Assembly (NCBI GenBank): GCA_037043455.1 | Contig: JAWPHD010010228.1 | Coordinates: forward strand, 1 to 64,000 | DNA: 64,000 nt | Origin: Cyrtodaria siliqua | Lineage: Eukaryota > Mollusca > Bivalvia > Adapedonta > Hiatellidae | Direction of reading: 5' to 3' | Part shown: in pieces, positions 45,790 to 56,060 of the stretch | Numbering within the stretch: position 1 is the first letter of the stretch | Layout of the letters: each line of letters begins with the position of its first letter | The notes under the pieces: generated by a model | Databases searched by the model: none | Told to the model about the DNA's origin: nothing | Seen by the model: only the letters and a program-made list of their open reading frames with translations | Program-made: the position numbers and the translations under genes

Positions 45790-46525
45790 AAATCAAAAAA
45801 ACATCATCAGCTCCAAAAGTAGGTCAATGTCATAGATGAAATCCATGCATTCAAAAAGATGCACTACCCACTATGAAAACTATATCGAAATAGAATGTTT
45901 TGTCTTCCAAAGATTAAGCTATAAACTAGGTTTAAAGGATCTAGTGCATAATTATAGTTCATGAGAAAGTGATGTAAATGTAACAAATCAAAGTTATTTG
46001 CCGTTTGCTTGGAGGGTAAAATTCACATCCACATTTGCTTTTTGACACGTTGTGATGTATTACCCAAGAAACAACTATAAGTGAAGTTTCAATGGTCTAA
46101 TGCATAAAGTTTGTGAGAAAGTGACCTAAACGCAAATGTTAAAAGTAAATATTATTAAGTTATCTGCCCCTTGCTTGGAGGGTCAAGGTCACATCCACAT
46201 TTGCTTTGTCACGTTGAAATGTACCACTCAAGATACTATAAGCAAAGTTTGAAAGGTCTAGTGAATACAGTTTGTGAAAAAGTGACCTAAACGCAAAAGC
46301 TGAAAGTAAAAATTATAAGGTTATCCACCCTTTGCTTGGAGGGTCAAGGTCACATCCACATTTGCTTTGTTGATTGCGATGTACCACCCAAGATACAACT
46401 ATAAGCAAAGTTTGAAAGGTCTAGTGCATACAGTTTGTGAAAAAATGACCTAAACGCAAAACTTAAATGTTGACATCTTCGCCATTGCCGGAAAAGCAAC
46501 ACCTATGTCTCTTTTTTTCTTCAAA
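45790..46525 (+). mobile_element. Tandem-body element, family F, copy 1
   Basis: About three units of about 160 bp with GATGTACCACCCAAGATAC, TTTGTGAGAAAGTGACCTAA and TTGCTTGGAGGGTCAAGGTC. It opens ATCATCAGCTCCAAAAGTAG and ends GCCGGAAAAGCAACACCTAT. The copy at 59758 carries an insertion. Confidence 0.7.
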
Positions 46526-48026
46526 AAGGCGAGACAATAAAATGATGAAAGTACCATTAAAATATCCAAATTTGACAATGCTTTAATGGATTTTTGAGTT
46601 GATAACTTGTAATTCAATTCAAACTGGTGATAAGAAAGACAGCAACAAATACTGATATTTCGCCAGTCTCCAATATGTTTATAAACTGTGTGTATTAAAC
46701 CCGACTATTGGTTTACACATCGTGTAATGATTACGTAAAATAATTATAATTGGAGATTATTTACTTTTTGTACATGGTTCTTCTACAGCAGAAAAAATAG
46801 ATTTGTGATGGCAAGAAATACTGTAATTGGATAATTTGGTACACGATGAGTTAATAAAGAAAACATGCTTGACTTCAAAGGGGTACACGCCACACCTAAA
46901 ATCTTAAAAGAATATGCGTTTTGCTCATTTTCATCAGTTTTCACGAACAATATTACTTATGTTGACATGCAGTAAAACACCATTCATTCATTCATTCAAT
47001 GTGTTTTGCTCTTAAAAGTGGGCGAAGAATGTTTGTTGTATTTTGTCAGTTTTCATGCTCGTCATTTTTCCCCCTCAAAAACGTGTACACCCACTAACCT
47101 GAAATGCCTGAATCTGGACCTGGTAAATATTAAACATATCATGTAATCATGCAGCTATGGCTTTTGTGAGGTTTTTGAGTTTCTTGTAGATTTAATTTCA
47201 AAAGTCTTAGAAAGTAGGAAGAAAATTTGGGGGATAAAAACATTCGACTGTTATGCATTGGTTCATGTACATGATCTATCAAAATTATCATGTGATCAGC
47301 TTTGAGTGTTAGTACGTAGATGAAAACCAAAAGACGAGGCTTTTCATTTCTTTCATTTAAGGATTAAAATCGATATTTCGATCTTTGTACGGGGAATGAA
47401 AAACATTAGGCTTGTTTAAAGTGTGTGGGGTTCTCGCTTACTTTAAACTATTGTTTGGGGCGCTTGTTTCAGCCAAAGGTTTTTGGATTTTTCAAACAAA
47501 ATGCATCACGTACCTAAATAAGTTGTATATCAGTGAAAAAGACATTTTTAGTGGTAAATAAAAATACCTTACTTTTCAAAATCGGTTGAGAAATAAAAAT
47601 TGCATGCACGAAAGCTGTTTTTGATGGGTCATTTTCAATGCAAAATTCTGCTGCATGAAAAAAGCTGCATGAAAAAATTGATTTTTTTTTTTAGTTTTTT
47701 AGAATATTTATCCAAACATTGTTTTAAATTGTTGGATATTAGTAAATTAAGACACCCTGAAAGTTTTATAGCAAAATATGAAGGATTACTGAAGTTATTT
47801 GAAATTTCTTAATTTTCTGCTGTCCCACCAGCAAGGAATTTACATAGGAAAAGCCCCATCAAAAAATCATTAAGTATTGTTTAAATTGCTCAAGCTACTG
47901 CAGAAAAACCTTTGGCTGAAACAAGCACCCCAAACATTAGCTAATGTTTTTCATATCCTATAGAAAGATTGAAATATCGAATAAAATTCTTGTATTTATA
48001 TTATGTTTGTTCTTTCAGACTTTCAT
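46526..48026. other. CP2-gene intron, unassigned
   Basis: AT-rich, with no exon recognised. Two segments (about 47340-47480 and 47880-47980) share diverged inverted text around AACCTTTGGCTGAAACAAGC, suggesting an old fold-back element with arms about 540 bp apart. Confidence 0.5.
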
Positions 48027-48344
48027 GTTCATTAGCAGTCGGTAGCGCGGCGGATTTGTAACCGGAGGCCTCGGGTTCAATCCTCCGTGGTGCCACTGAG
48101 TTCCGTCGGTGTGTTCTTGGGCAAGACACTTTACCTTAGCCTCGTCCGTCGGATGGGGACGTAAACCGGGCGGTCCCGTGTACCGGTCTATCCTCCGAGC
48201 ACGTTAAAGAACCATAGGAATCTATTCGATAATAAGAGTAGGGCAGGTTCCCGGATTCCTATGTATCCTTCCCCTCTCTCTGGGGAAGCTCTAAATAACC
48301 TATACTGTGTTGATGAGCCGTTAAACAACATTCAATTCAATTCA
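48027..48344 (+). mobile_element. tRNA-derived SINE (family 2), full length
   Basis: The tRNA-like head has A box TAGCAGTCGGTAGCG and B box GGTTCAATCC (48074-48083). A central domain follows containing GTTCTTGGGCAAGACACTTT, then a body and an ATTCAATTCA tail. The central motif is widespread in metazoan SINE superfamilies; a RUDI/V-SINE-type molluscan element is a candidate, not confirmed. Confidence 0.8.
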
Positions 48345-48636
48345 TGTTCATTAAAGGTCTTCATCATGATCCCTGCATTGTTTCAGGTGCTATCTCGCTC
48401 GCATCAAAAGAGCAGTGGCAGAAAAACAATAAACGTGGCTCCAGCGTAAATGGAGTTTCTACGATAGAATTTGCAGCAACTCTGCAGTTCAGGGTGAGAA
48501 GGTTCTAGGCCAATTTTCCATATTTTATCTCGATGTACATGGAAGATGAGCCTGGCATGTTCATGCCTGTTAGGCGCCATATAACCTTTTCATGTGTTGG
48601 TGCGCCTTAAAACCCCAATTCAATTCAATTCAATTT
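48345..48636 (+). mobile_element. ATTCA-tailed repeat, copy 4 (sense)
   Basis: The plus-sense copy directly follows the SINE tail. It begins CATGTTCATTAAAGGTCTTC, has TGGCTCCAGCGTAAATGGAG and ends CCCCAATTCAATTCAATTCA. It shares its tail type with the SINE, so both may use the same LINE machinery. Confidence 0.72.
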
Positions 48637-48639
48637 CTT

Positions 48640-49110
48640 TTAGACTTTGTAAATACATTGTATTCGTGTCAAAAATAGTGTTTTAAAGCTGTAATATGTA
48701 CTGTTGCAACAGCGTCGTTGCTTTTTTATAGCACGAGAATGTCAAGAGGTTACTTCATACAAACAAAAAGAGTTCAAGTTGTTCATTTAAGGGCAATGCA
48801 ATAAATTGTAAATATTTCTTTACTTACTTTATCTAGTCATTTATATGTTTTAATGAAAAACTTAAGACAAAACAGCAGACAGTGTTTAAAAACTAACAAT
48901 TTCCTTCGTCTTCAAGCTTCAGCTTTATAAGTCTGAAAGAAAGTGGTATTTGAATTTCCTGCTTAAAAACTAGACGGCCACAAACTACATGACAAGCCCT
49001 ATTATGAAGAAGTCCAGATTTTTGATTTGATCAACACCAATTGATGTCAATCCCAAAAGATATTCGTTCCTCACATACTTCATATTCAATTTAATGAATA
49101 TCATTAACAG
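48640..49110. other. CP2-gene intron, unassigned
   Basis: Nothing recognised. Confidence 0.4.
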
Positions 49111-49111
49111 T

Positions 49112-49665
49112 AGGGGATACATGTTGTAGTGGAGACTGGATGTGACCTGTATTTCATTCAAAGCAGGTCACAGCAACCCAAAATTGTGCACATAATGTTA
49201 GATGCATATGGAACATTTTGGTGAAGAGGAACATTTTGGTGAAGATTGGTGACAATCTTGCAAGAAAGAAGCAAGATATGCATATCGTAGCGGAGACCGG
49301 ACATGACCTATATTTCGTCGTATGTCACAGTGACCTAGAATTTTGCACATGATGTAAGATGCATATAAGGTACATTTTGGCAGAGTTTGGTGAAAATCCT
49401 GCAAGAAAGAAGCAAGATACATGTCATAGTGGAGACTGGACGTGACCTATATTTCGTCCAAAGTATGTCACAGCGACCTGACTGTGTACATCATGTTTGA
49501 TCCATATAAGGAAAATTCTCATGGAGTTCGGCGAAAATCTGGCAATTAACGAAGAAGATATTATTAAATGAAAATCAGATGCACGGATGAACCAACAGAC
49601 AGACGCACATACGCCGAGACGACATTGTGATTGCTAAGTCGAGATCCGTAAACAGGCTTGAGAGT
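49112..49665 (+). mobile_element. Tandem-body element, family G
   Basis: About three units of 145-150 bp carry GTAGTGGAGACTGGATGTGA, CCTATATTTCGTC and GCAAGAAAGAAGCAAGATA. It ends ACCAACAGACAGACGCACAT, ACGCCGAGACGAC. It is non-coding, with the same plan as the other families. Confidence 0.65.
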
Positions 49666-50363
49666 GAAATGGTATGGTACCCTAATAATGTTAGCTTTTT
49701 GAAGTGTTCTCTAATATCAAGGTATACAATCTTCGTTTATGAAATATTTGTTTCCATATCATAGATATGTTTTCAGTGAACAATTGCAGATTGTTTGTTT
49801 CTGTAAATTAAGTCAAACTAAAAAGCCGGCAAAATGTAAAAGGTAAGGAAAACTGCATCAGTATTGTCAAGGGTGCACTTTTTAAAACAAACTACAAAAA
49901 TCAAAATATTTTTCGAAAATGGCTATATATCTTGTTCACGTTTCTCAAACAATCACTTCTGCAAAATGGTAAAAAATTGTCCAACAGACGACAGTGGTAT
50001 TTGTGATCAGGCACTACCGTGATACAGGAGAACACGCGATATTAAGAGAATCCGCTACACATGCAACCCAACAAACCAGCGCATATACATTTTAATCTAA
50101 ATCATACCATTGTCAACAGAAACACAATAACTACATTTATTAAATCATGGTCACTTTTAATTCCACTTTTTAGAATTTCTTTGTTCTGTTGAAATCTCAA
50201 AGCACTAAAGATTACATGCTACTATCTCAACGATTTTCATCCGACACGCTTCACCGAAACCGATACACAAAACTGAGGCCAAATATGTTACATATAAACA
50301 ATCACCATAAGCACAGCTTTGGACTTTTTTTATTCAGCTATCAATTTTAATACAACAAAATAA
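49666..50363. other. CP2-gene intron, unassigned
   Basis: AT-rich; no exon or repeat recognised. Confidence 0.4.
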
Positions 50364-51300
50364 ACAAGAGGTCAATGACCTTGAAGCTCTACTGATTGAT
50401 TTTGATTTCAGGAAGTAGTCGCTACAAACTTGTTTTTTGAAAAAATATTTTTAGCCGTGGCGGCCATCTTGAATTTCCGGCCGACCTGAAATTTTGCTAG
50501 GATGAATTAGACATCGAGAGCAACATTCCTGTGAAGTTTCATGAAAATCCGCCAAGTAGTTTCAGAGGAGTAGTCGCTACAAGTTTTCATTATATAACTC
50601 TATGTAAACAAAGATGGCCGCTGACAGCCATGTTTAACATCGAATCAAAACAATTTTTGACAAGGACCAACATCATGTCATGCTGATCATTTTAGAAAAA
50701 GTCCCATATCAATATCACTTTTAGTTTTCAAGAAGTAGTCTCTACAAACTTGTATTTTGAAAATCTATTTTTAGCCATGGCGGCCATGTTGAATTTCCGG
50801 CCGACCTGAAATTTTGCTAGGATCAATAAGACATCAAGAGCAACATTCGTGTGAAGTTTCATGAAAATCCGTCAAGTAGTTTCAGAGGAGTAGTCGCTAC
50901 AAGTTTTTACTATATAACTCTATGTAAACACAGATGGCCGCTGGCAGCCATGTTTAACGTCGAATCAAAACGATTTTCGACAAGGACCAACATCATGTCA
51001 TGCTGTTCATTTTAGAAAAAGTCCCATATCAATATCACTTAGAGTTTTCAAGAAGTAGTCGCTACAAACTTGTTTTTTAAAAACCTATTTTTAGATTTGG
51101 CGGCCATCTTGGATTTCACATCAACATGAATTTTTTCTAGGATCAACTAGACTTCATGGGCAACATTTTTGTAAAGTTTCATGAAAATCCATTCAGTAGT
51201 TTCAGAGGAGTAATCGCTACAAAAAAAAGTTTACGGACAGACAGACGGACGCCGCACCACGGCATAAGCTCTGCCGATCTCTGATCAGTCGAGCTAAAAA
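50364..51300 (+). mobile_element. Tandem-body element, family A, full length
   Basis: Both termini are as at 25051 (ACAAGAGGTCAATGACC opening; GACGCCGCACCACGGCATAA and GATCAGTCGAGCTAAAAA end) but about 350 bp shorter, a difference of one 335-340-bp unit. It ends only about 24 bp from the exon at 51324. Confidence 0.78.
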
Positions 51301-51323
51301 TAGATGAAAATTTGAAAATTTAC

Positions 51324-51365
51324 CTCTGTTAAAACTGTACACTCATAGGACGGTTGATATTTCTC
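51324..51365 (-). CDS. TFCP2: CP2-family gene, 42-bp microexon
   Basis: Acceptor ATAAATTTCAG, donor ACAGAG|GTAAAT. It encodes EKYQPSYECTVLTE, phase 0 on both sides. The EKYQPSYE(T/C)T(I/V)LTE motif directly follows the DNA-binding domain in TFCP2/UBP1. At 14 codons it is skippable in frame. A family A element lies immediately downstream in the intron. Confidence 0.92.
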
Positions 51366-51417
51366 CTGAAATTTATAACAGATTTACATTATATATGATT
51401 AATATTTGAAGATATAT

Positions 51418-52767
51418 GAAACTAGAGTTATCACTGAAAGTGATTAATACCCCCACAATACCGCCTTGTCACATAAATATGGCAACCACAAGAAAACAAT
51501 GGTCTAGTTTAAACATATTTATTTCCAATAAATGTACATGGAAATGGGGTCGGGCCACAAGTTATTACAACATTAGAAATCCGGCCCTCCCGCTGCAAAA
51601 TATTCATACAATTTAGACAATGGCAAACAAATTATTTAAACTACAAAATATGAAATAAACAGGAAAAAAAAATAATGAGAGAGAGAGAGAGCGAGAGAGA
51701 GTTTTCAATATTGTTAGTGATCAGGGAAGACGACTAACAAAAATGTGCGTGTTACAGCATTCAAGTCAAAGATGTATAAGTGTAATAAAAAGATACATGG
51801 TCATGAAGAGGATGCATTATAAATTGTTTAAATTTAATACAAACCCAAATTACCAGGTTCCTCAAAGTTGACTTTAGCATTTTTTTGGCAAATTCTAAGT
51901 TGAAAAGGGGCCATAACTCCATCAAAAATTGGTGGTTTGTAAACCAAAGTTGAACTTGACCTGTATTTTACGGTCTTAAACCAGTGTACCAAATATTATT
52001 TAAATCCATTGACCCTTTCATGAGTTATCGTCCGGACACCTTTTTTGGGCAAATTCTAAGTTGAAAAGGGGCCATTACTCCGTCAAAAATTGGTGGTTTG
52101 TAACCAAAGTCGAACTTGACCTGTATTTTATGGTCTTAAACCCGTGTACCAAAATTTATTTAAATCCGTCGACCCTTTCATGAGTTATCGTCCGGACACC
52201 ATTTTTGGAGCATATTCTAAGTTGAAAATGGGCCATAACTCCGTCAAATATTGGTGATTTGTAACCAAAGTCGAACTTGACCTGTATTTTATGGTCTTAA
52301 ACCCGTGTACCAAACATTATTTAAATCTGTCGACCCTTTCATGAGTTATCGTCCGGACACCGTTTTTTGGGCAATTTCTAAGTTGAAAAGGGGCCATAAC
52401 TCTGTCAATAATTGGTGGTTTGTAACCAAAGTCGAACTTGACCTGTATTTTATGGTCTTAAACCCGTGTACCAAAAATTATTTAAATCCGCCGACCCTTT
52501 CATGAGTTATCGTCCGGACACCGTTTTTTTGGCAAATTCTAAGTTGAAAAGGGGCCATAACTCCGTCAAAAATTGGTGGTTTGTAACCAAAGTTGAACTT
52601 GACCTGTATTTTATGGTGTTATACCCGTGTACCAAATATTATTTAAATCCATCAACCCTTTCATGAGTTATTGTCCAGACACCGTAAAAACCAACAGACC
52701 GACGGACAGACGGACCGACAAGCTCACTCGTATATACCCACCAAACTTCGTTTGTGGGGGTATAATT
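51418..52767 (+). mobile_element. Tandem-body element, family E
   Basis: Opens AACTAGAGTTATCACTGAAA and AATACCCCCAC. Five units of 161 bp follow, with GGGGCCATAACTCCGTCAAA, GAACTTGACCTGTATTTTA and GAGTTATCGTCCGGACACC. It ends CCGACGGACAGACGGACCGA and a GTGGGGGTATAAT terminus. Open frames of 66 codons inside it are repeat artefacts. A GA microsatellite lies at 51676-51702. Confidence 0.75.
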
Positions 52768-52940
52768 ATTACAGTATACCGATTTGAAGCTTGTTAGCTG
52801 AATTTCCGAGGGTAAATGAATGCATGGTTAGTATTATTTTGTCCAGTCAGAAAGGATACCCATGCCTTGCAGTTTAACGGCTGCAGGTTTACGCAAAAGC
52901 TAGATGCATCATGGCCTTGAGCAAGTTAGATCTGTCTAAC
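52768..52940. other. Short unassigned stretch
   Basis: Nothing recognised beyond a GCAGTTTAACGGCTGCAGG hairpin-like segment. Confidence 0.4.
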
Positions 52941-52944
52941 TACT

Positions 52945-53219
52945 GAAAACATCAACCAGTCTCATGTAAGGACCAAACAAACTTCATGTGGCATAATAAC
53001 AGTATTATTTACTGGAAACATCAACCAGTCTGATGTATGGACCAAACAAACTTCATGTGGCATAATAACAGTATTATTTACTGGAAACATCAACCAGTCT
53101 CATGTAAGGACCAAACAAACTTCATGTGGCATAATAACAGTATTATTTACTGGAAACATCAACCAGTCTCGTTTATGGATCAAACAAACTTCATGTGGCA
53201 TAATAACAGTATTATTTAC
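52945..53219 (-). repeat. 69-bp minisatellite beginning at the exon's 5' splice site, about 4 copies
   Basis: On the minus strand the intron starts GTAAATAATACTGTTATTA, and every unit repeats this sequence (preceded by TTTCCA in the internal units). The 69-bp step was measured directly. The unit is 23 codons with no stop, so failure to splice at the first donor would extend the protein in frame. Confidence 0.88.
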
Positions 53220-53288
53220 CTTCTCTGTACCAGTTCTTTTGTCCATCTTTTCTCTGTCTGTTTTGTGTTTTCTGTCCGCTCCTTTGGG
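53220..53288 (-). CDS. TFCP2: CP2-family gene, end of DNA-binding domain
   Basis: Acceptor GTGTTTTACCAG, donor AGAAG|GTAAAT. It encodes PKGADRKHKTDREKMD and KRTGTEK, phase 0 on both sides. The PKGADRKxKTDREKMxKR block is almost invariant in TFCP2/UBP1 proteins and lies at the C-terminal edge of the CP2 DNA-binding domain; its basic residues are consistent with nucleic-acid contact or nuclear targeting. Confidence 0.95.
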
Positions 53289-53800
53289 CTGGTAAAACAC
53301 AATCATAAAATAAGAGGCTATCTAGTACATATACAGCAAACTCACAATAAAGTTCCAATCAACAATTGGTCACTTACTTTTTTAGATCATGAAAATTCTG
53401 ATGAAAAATTAGATAGCAAGATAGCTATGCATCACTGACTTCGTTTTGTTTTTATCAACAGCAAGCATTATGTAATTAGAGGACAGGCTAACGAGTGTAG
53501 GGCTACCTGTGATTTAGAATGGAGATAAAAACCTTAACCAAAATCGATGGAATACAAAGAGTAGGCCGAGGTCTGTCACAATGACCTGCTTTCTGTCGGA
53601 GCTAGATATATCTGTGAATGAAGTTAAAAAATGTAGGGCTATGATATCAGTGAATCACCTACGTATGAATGGTGTTTAACGTTGCTTGAACAATCATTCA
53701 GTCGTATCACAAGGGTGTATATCGAAGCCGTGAGCTCAATGCTCAACTTTATAGCGCTGCCACAGGATCACCACGCCTTAGACACACGACACGATAGCAC
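53289..53800. other. CP2-gene intron, unassigned
   Basis: No repeat or exon recognised before the SINE at about 53800. Confidence 0.4.
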
Positions 53801-54071
53801 GCCCAGTTCAATCCTACGTGGTGCCACTGAGTTTCATCGGTGTGTTCTTGGGCAAGACACTTTCCCTTGCCTCGTCCGTCAGATGGGGCATAAACCGGGC
53901 GGTCCCGTGTATCGGTCTATCCTCCGAGCACGTAAAAGAACCATAGGAATCTATTCGATAATAAGAGTAGGGCACGGTTCCCGGATTCCTATGTATCCTT
54001 CCCCTCTCTCTGGGGCAGATCTAAATAACCTATAATGTGTTGTTGAGCCGTTAAACAACATTCAATTCAAT
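53800..54071 (+). mobile_element. tRNA-derived SINE (family 2), head damaged
   Basis: Same body as 48027-48344 (GTTCTTGGGCAAGACACTTT, TCTATTCGATAATAAGAGTA, GAGCCGTTAAACAACATTCA). The tRNA-like head is largely lost: only the B-box side (CAGTTCAATCCTACG) remains. The open frame through it is an artefact. Confidence 0.78.
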
Positions 54072-54093
54072 CTAAACTTTAATATACTGAACA

Positions 54094-55266
54094 TCAATTA
54101 AGGGAGCTACTAGTACCATTTCTATGAAGTCTTATGTGTGACCCGACTGGGCTACTAGTATTATTTCTATGAAGTCTATGGTGTGACCCGACTGGGCTTC
54201 TAGTACCATTTCTATGAAGTCTATGGTGTGACCCGACTGGGCTACTAGTACCATTTCTATGAAGTCTATGGTGTGACCCGACTGGGCTACTAGTACCATT
54301 TCTATGAAGTCTATGGTGTGACCCGACTGGGCTACTAGTATTATTTCTATGAAGTCTATGGTGTGACCTGACTGGGCTACTAGTACCATTTCTATGAAGT
54401 CTATGGTGTGACCCGACTGGGCTACTAGTACCATTTCTATGAAGTCTTAGGTGTGACCCGACTGGGCTACTAGTATTATTTCTATGAAGTCTATGGTGTG
54501 ACCCGACTGGGCTACTAGTACCATTTCTATGAAGTCTATGGTGTGACCCGACTGGGCTACTAGTACCATTTCTATGAAGTCTGGTGTGACCCAACTGGGC
54601 TACTAGTACCATTTCTATGAAGTCTATGGTGTGACCCGACTGGGCTACTAGTACTATTTCTATGAATTCTTTGGTGTGACCCGACTGGGCTACTAGTACC
54701 ATTTCTATGAAGTCTATGGTGTGACCCGACTTGGCTTCTAGTACCATTTCTATGTTCTATGGTGTGACCCGACTGGCTACTAGTACCATTTCTATGAAGT
54801 CTATGGTGTGATCCGACTGGGCTACTAGTACCATTTCTATGAAGTCTTTGGTGTGACCCGACTGGGCTACTAGTACCATTTCTATGAAGTCTATGGTGTG
54901 ATCCGACTGGGCTACTAGTACCATTTCTATGAAGTCTATGGTGTGATCCGACTGGGCTACTAGTACCATTTCTATGAAGTCTTTGGTGTGATCCGACTGG
55001 GCTACTAGTACCATTTCTATGAAGTCTTTGGTGTGACCCGACTGGGCTACTAGTACCATTTCTATGAAGTCTATGGTGTGATCCGACTGGGCTACTAGCA
55101 CCATTTCTTTGAAGTCTTTGGTGTAACCCGACTGGGCTACTAGTACCATTTCTATGAAGTCTATGGTGTGATCCGACTGGGCTACTAGTACCATTTCTAT
55201 GAAGTCTATGGTGTGATCCGACTGGGCTACTAGTACCATTTCTATGAAGTCTTTGGTGTGACCTGA
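54094..55266. repeat. 45-bp minisatellite, about 26 copies
   Basis: The plus-strand unit is TAGTACCATTTCTATGAAGT, CTATGGTGTGACCCGACTGG, GCTAC, with two sub-types (ACCCGAC and ATCCGAC) segregated to the left and right halves. It starts about 36 bp after the donor at 55302. Frames of up to 217 codons arise because 45 is a multiple of three; they are not genes. Confidence 0.92.
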
Positions 55267-55301
55267 ATGGGGATGCTTCATGACCTTTAATTTACTCTTA
55301 C

Positions 55302-55555
55302 CTTAAATGATTTTATCTGGCAGGATGCACAGTGGATCAGTTTTGAGCTCTCCTCCTCCGAAGCGCGAGTTTCAATCTGTATACGGAATGGTACTCCCTT
55401 CTCTCCGCCATGTTTCTTAGCGGTGAATTCCGTACTAATACAGTTCACTTTCACATGTATGCCACACTCCGTGGTTGGGTCCCAAATAAAATCCGCAGCG
55501 TTTAACTGAGTAGGCTCGATCATCACATTAATTAATCCATATGACAAGGGAATAT
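55302..55555 (-). CDS. TFCP2: CP2-family gene, DNA-binding domain exon (most 5' recognised)
   Basis: Acceptor AACACCTTTCAG, donor TTTAAG|GTAAGA. After two bases finishing an Asp codon it encodes 84 residues. Key motifs are EPTQLNAADFIWDP, NCISTEFTAKKHGGEKGVPF, RIQIET and HCASCQIKSFK. These are the conserved core of the CP2 (grainyhead-superfamily) DNA-binding domain, and the HGGEKGVPFR signature marks the CP2/LBP-1 branch, not grainyhead. CP2 factors bind paired CNRG-type sites as dimers or tetramers in the nucleus. The N-terminal part of the domain lies on upstream exons that I could not find up to 64000. Confidence 0.96.
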
Positions 55556-55818
55556 CTGAAAGGTGTTGCAAAACAGTAGATTAGATAACATAGCTGCAGA
55601 CCTAATAATAACTAGATAAGAAACTTTTACTTGAACCAGTGAAGTAGCCAAAATATCACACAGCCTACATATTATAGCTTTATAAATGAGTTTTGAAAAA
55701 CTTGGAAAAAGGTGAAAGAATTATCAAAATCGAATGATAAACAAAAAATATATGACCATTTAAAGGTTGTTCTAAAACGGCTATAGTTCAATATTACCAT
55801 ATATCGAATATTATACAA
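55556..55818. other. CP2-gene intron, unassigned
   Basis: Nothing recognised. Confidence 0.4.
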
Positions 55819-55952
55819 TTATGGACTTTTCAGCTGTTATACATGATGTGATATGCACCAAAAAAATCATTATTGACCGAGGCGATAGCCGAGGTCAATA
55901 ATGATTTTTTGGTACATATCAACATCATGTATACCAGCTGAAAAGTCCATAA
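55819..55952. repeat. Fold-back element, about 134 bp
   Basis: The arms pair over about 60 bp: TTATGGACTTTTCAGCTG, ATACATGATG and CAAAAAAATCATTATTGACC on the left against their mirror on the right, around GAGGCGATAGCCGAG. Only a few mismatches or one-base gaps. Confidence 0.9.
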
Positions 55953-55969
55953 CTGTTTTATTATATAAC

Positions 55970-56060
55970 CCTCAATTTACAATTATATAAAACAGGTCAA
56001 TATCAAAAAAACAATTATATAAAACAGGTCAATATCAAAAAAAACAGGTCAATATCAAAA
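55970..56060. repeat. Short tandem of AAAACAGGTCAATATCAA
   Basis: Three copies of ATAAAACAGGTCAATATC-like sequence directly before the family D element. Confidence 0.8.

Noticed and set aside
54094..55281. Frames of 100-217 codons with a 15-residue repeat
   Set aside because: Product of the 45-bp minisatellite inside an intron of the CP2 gene.
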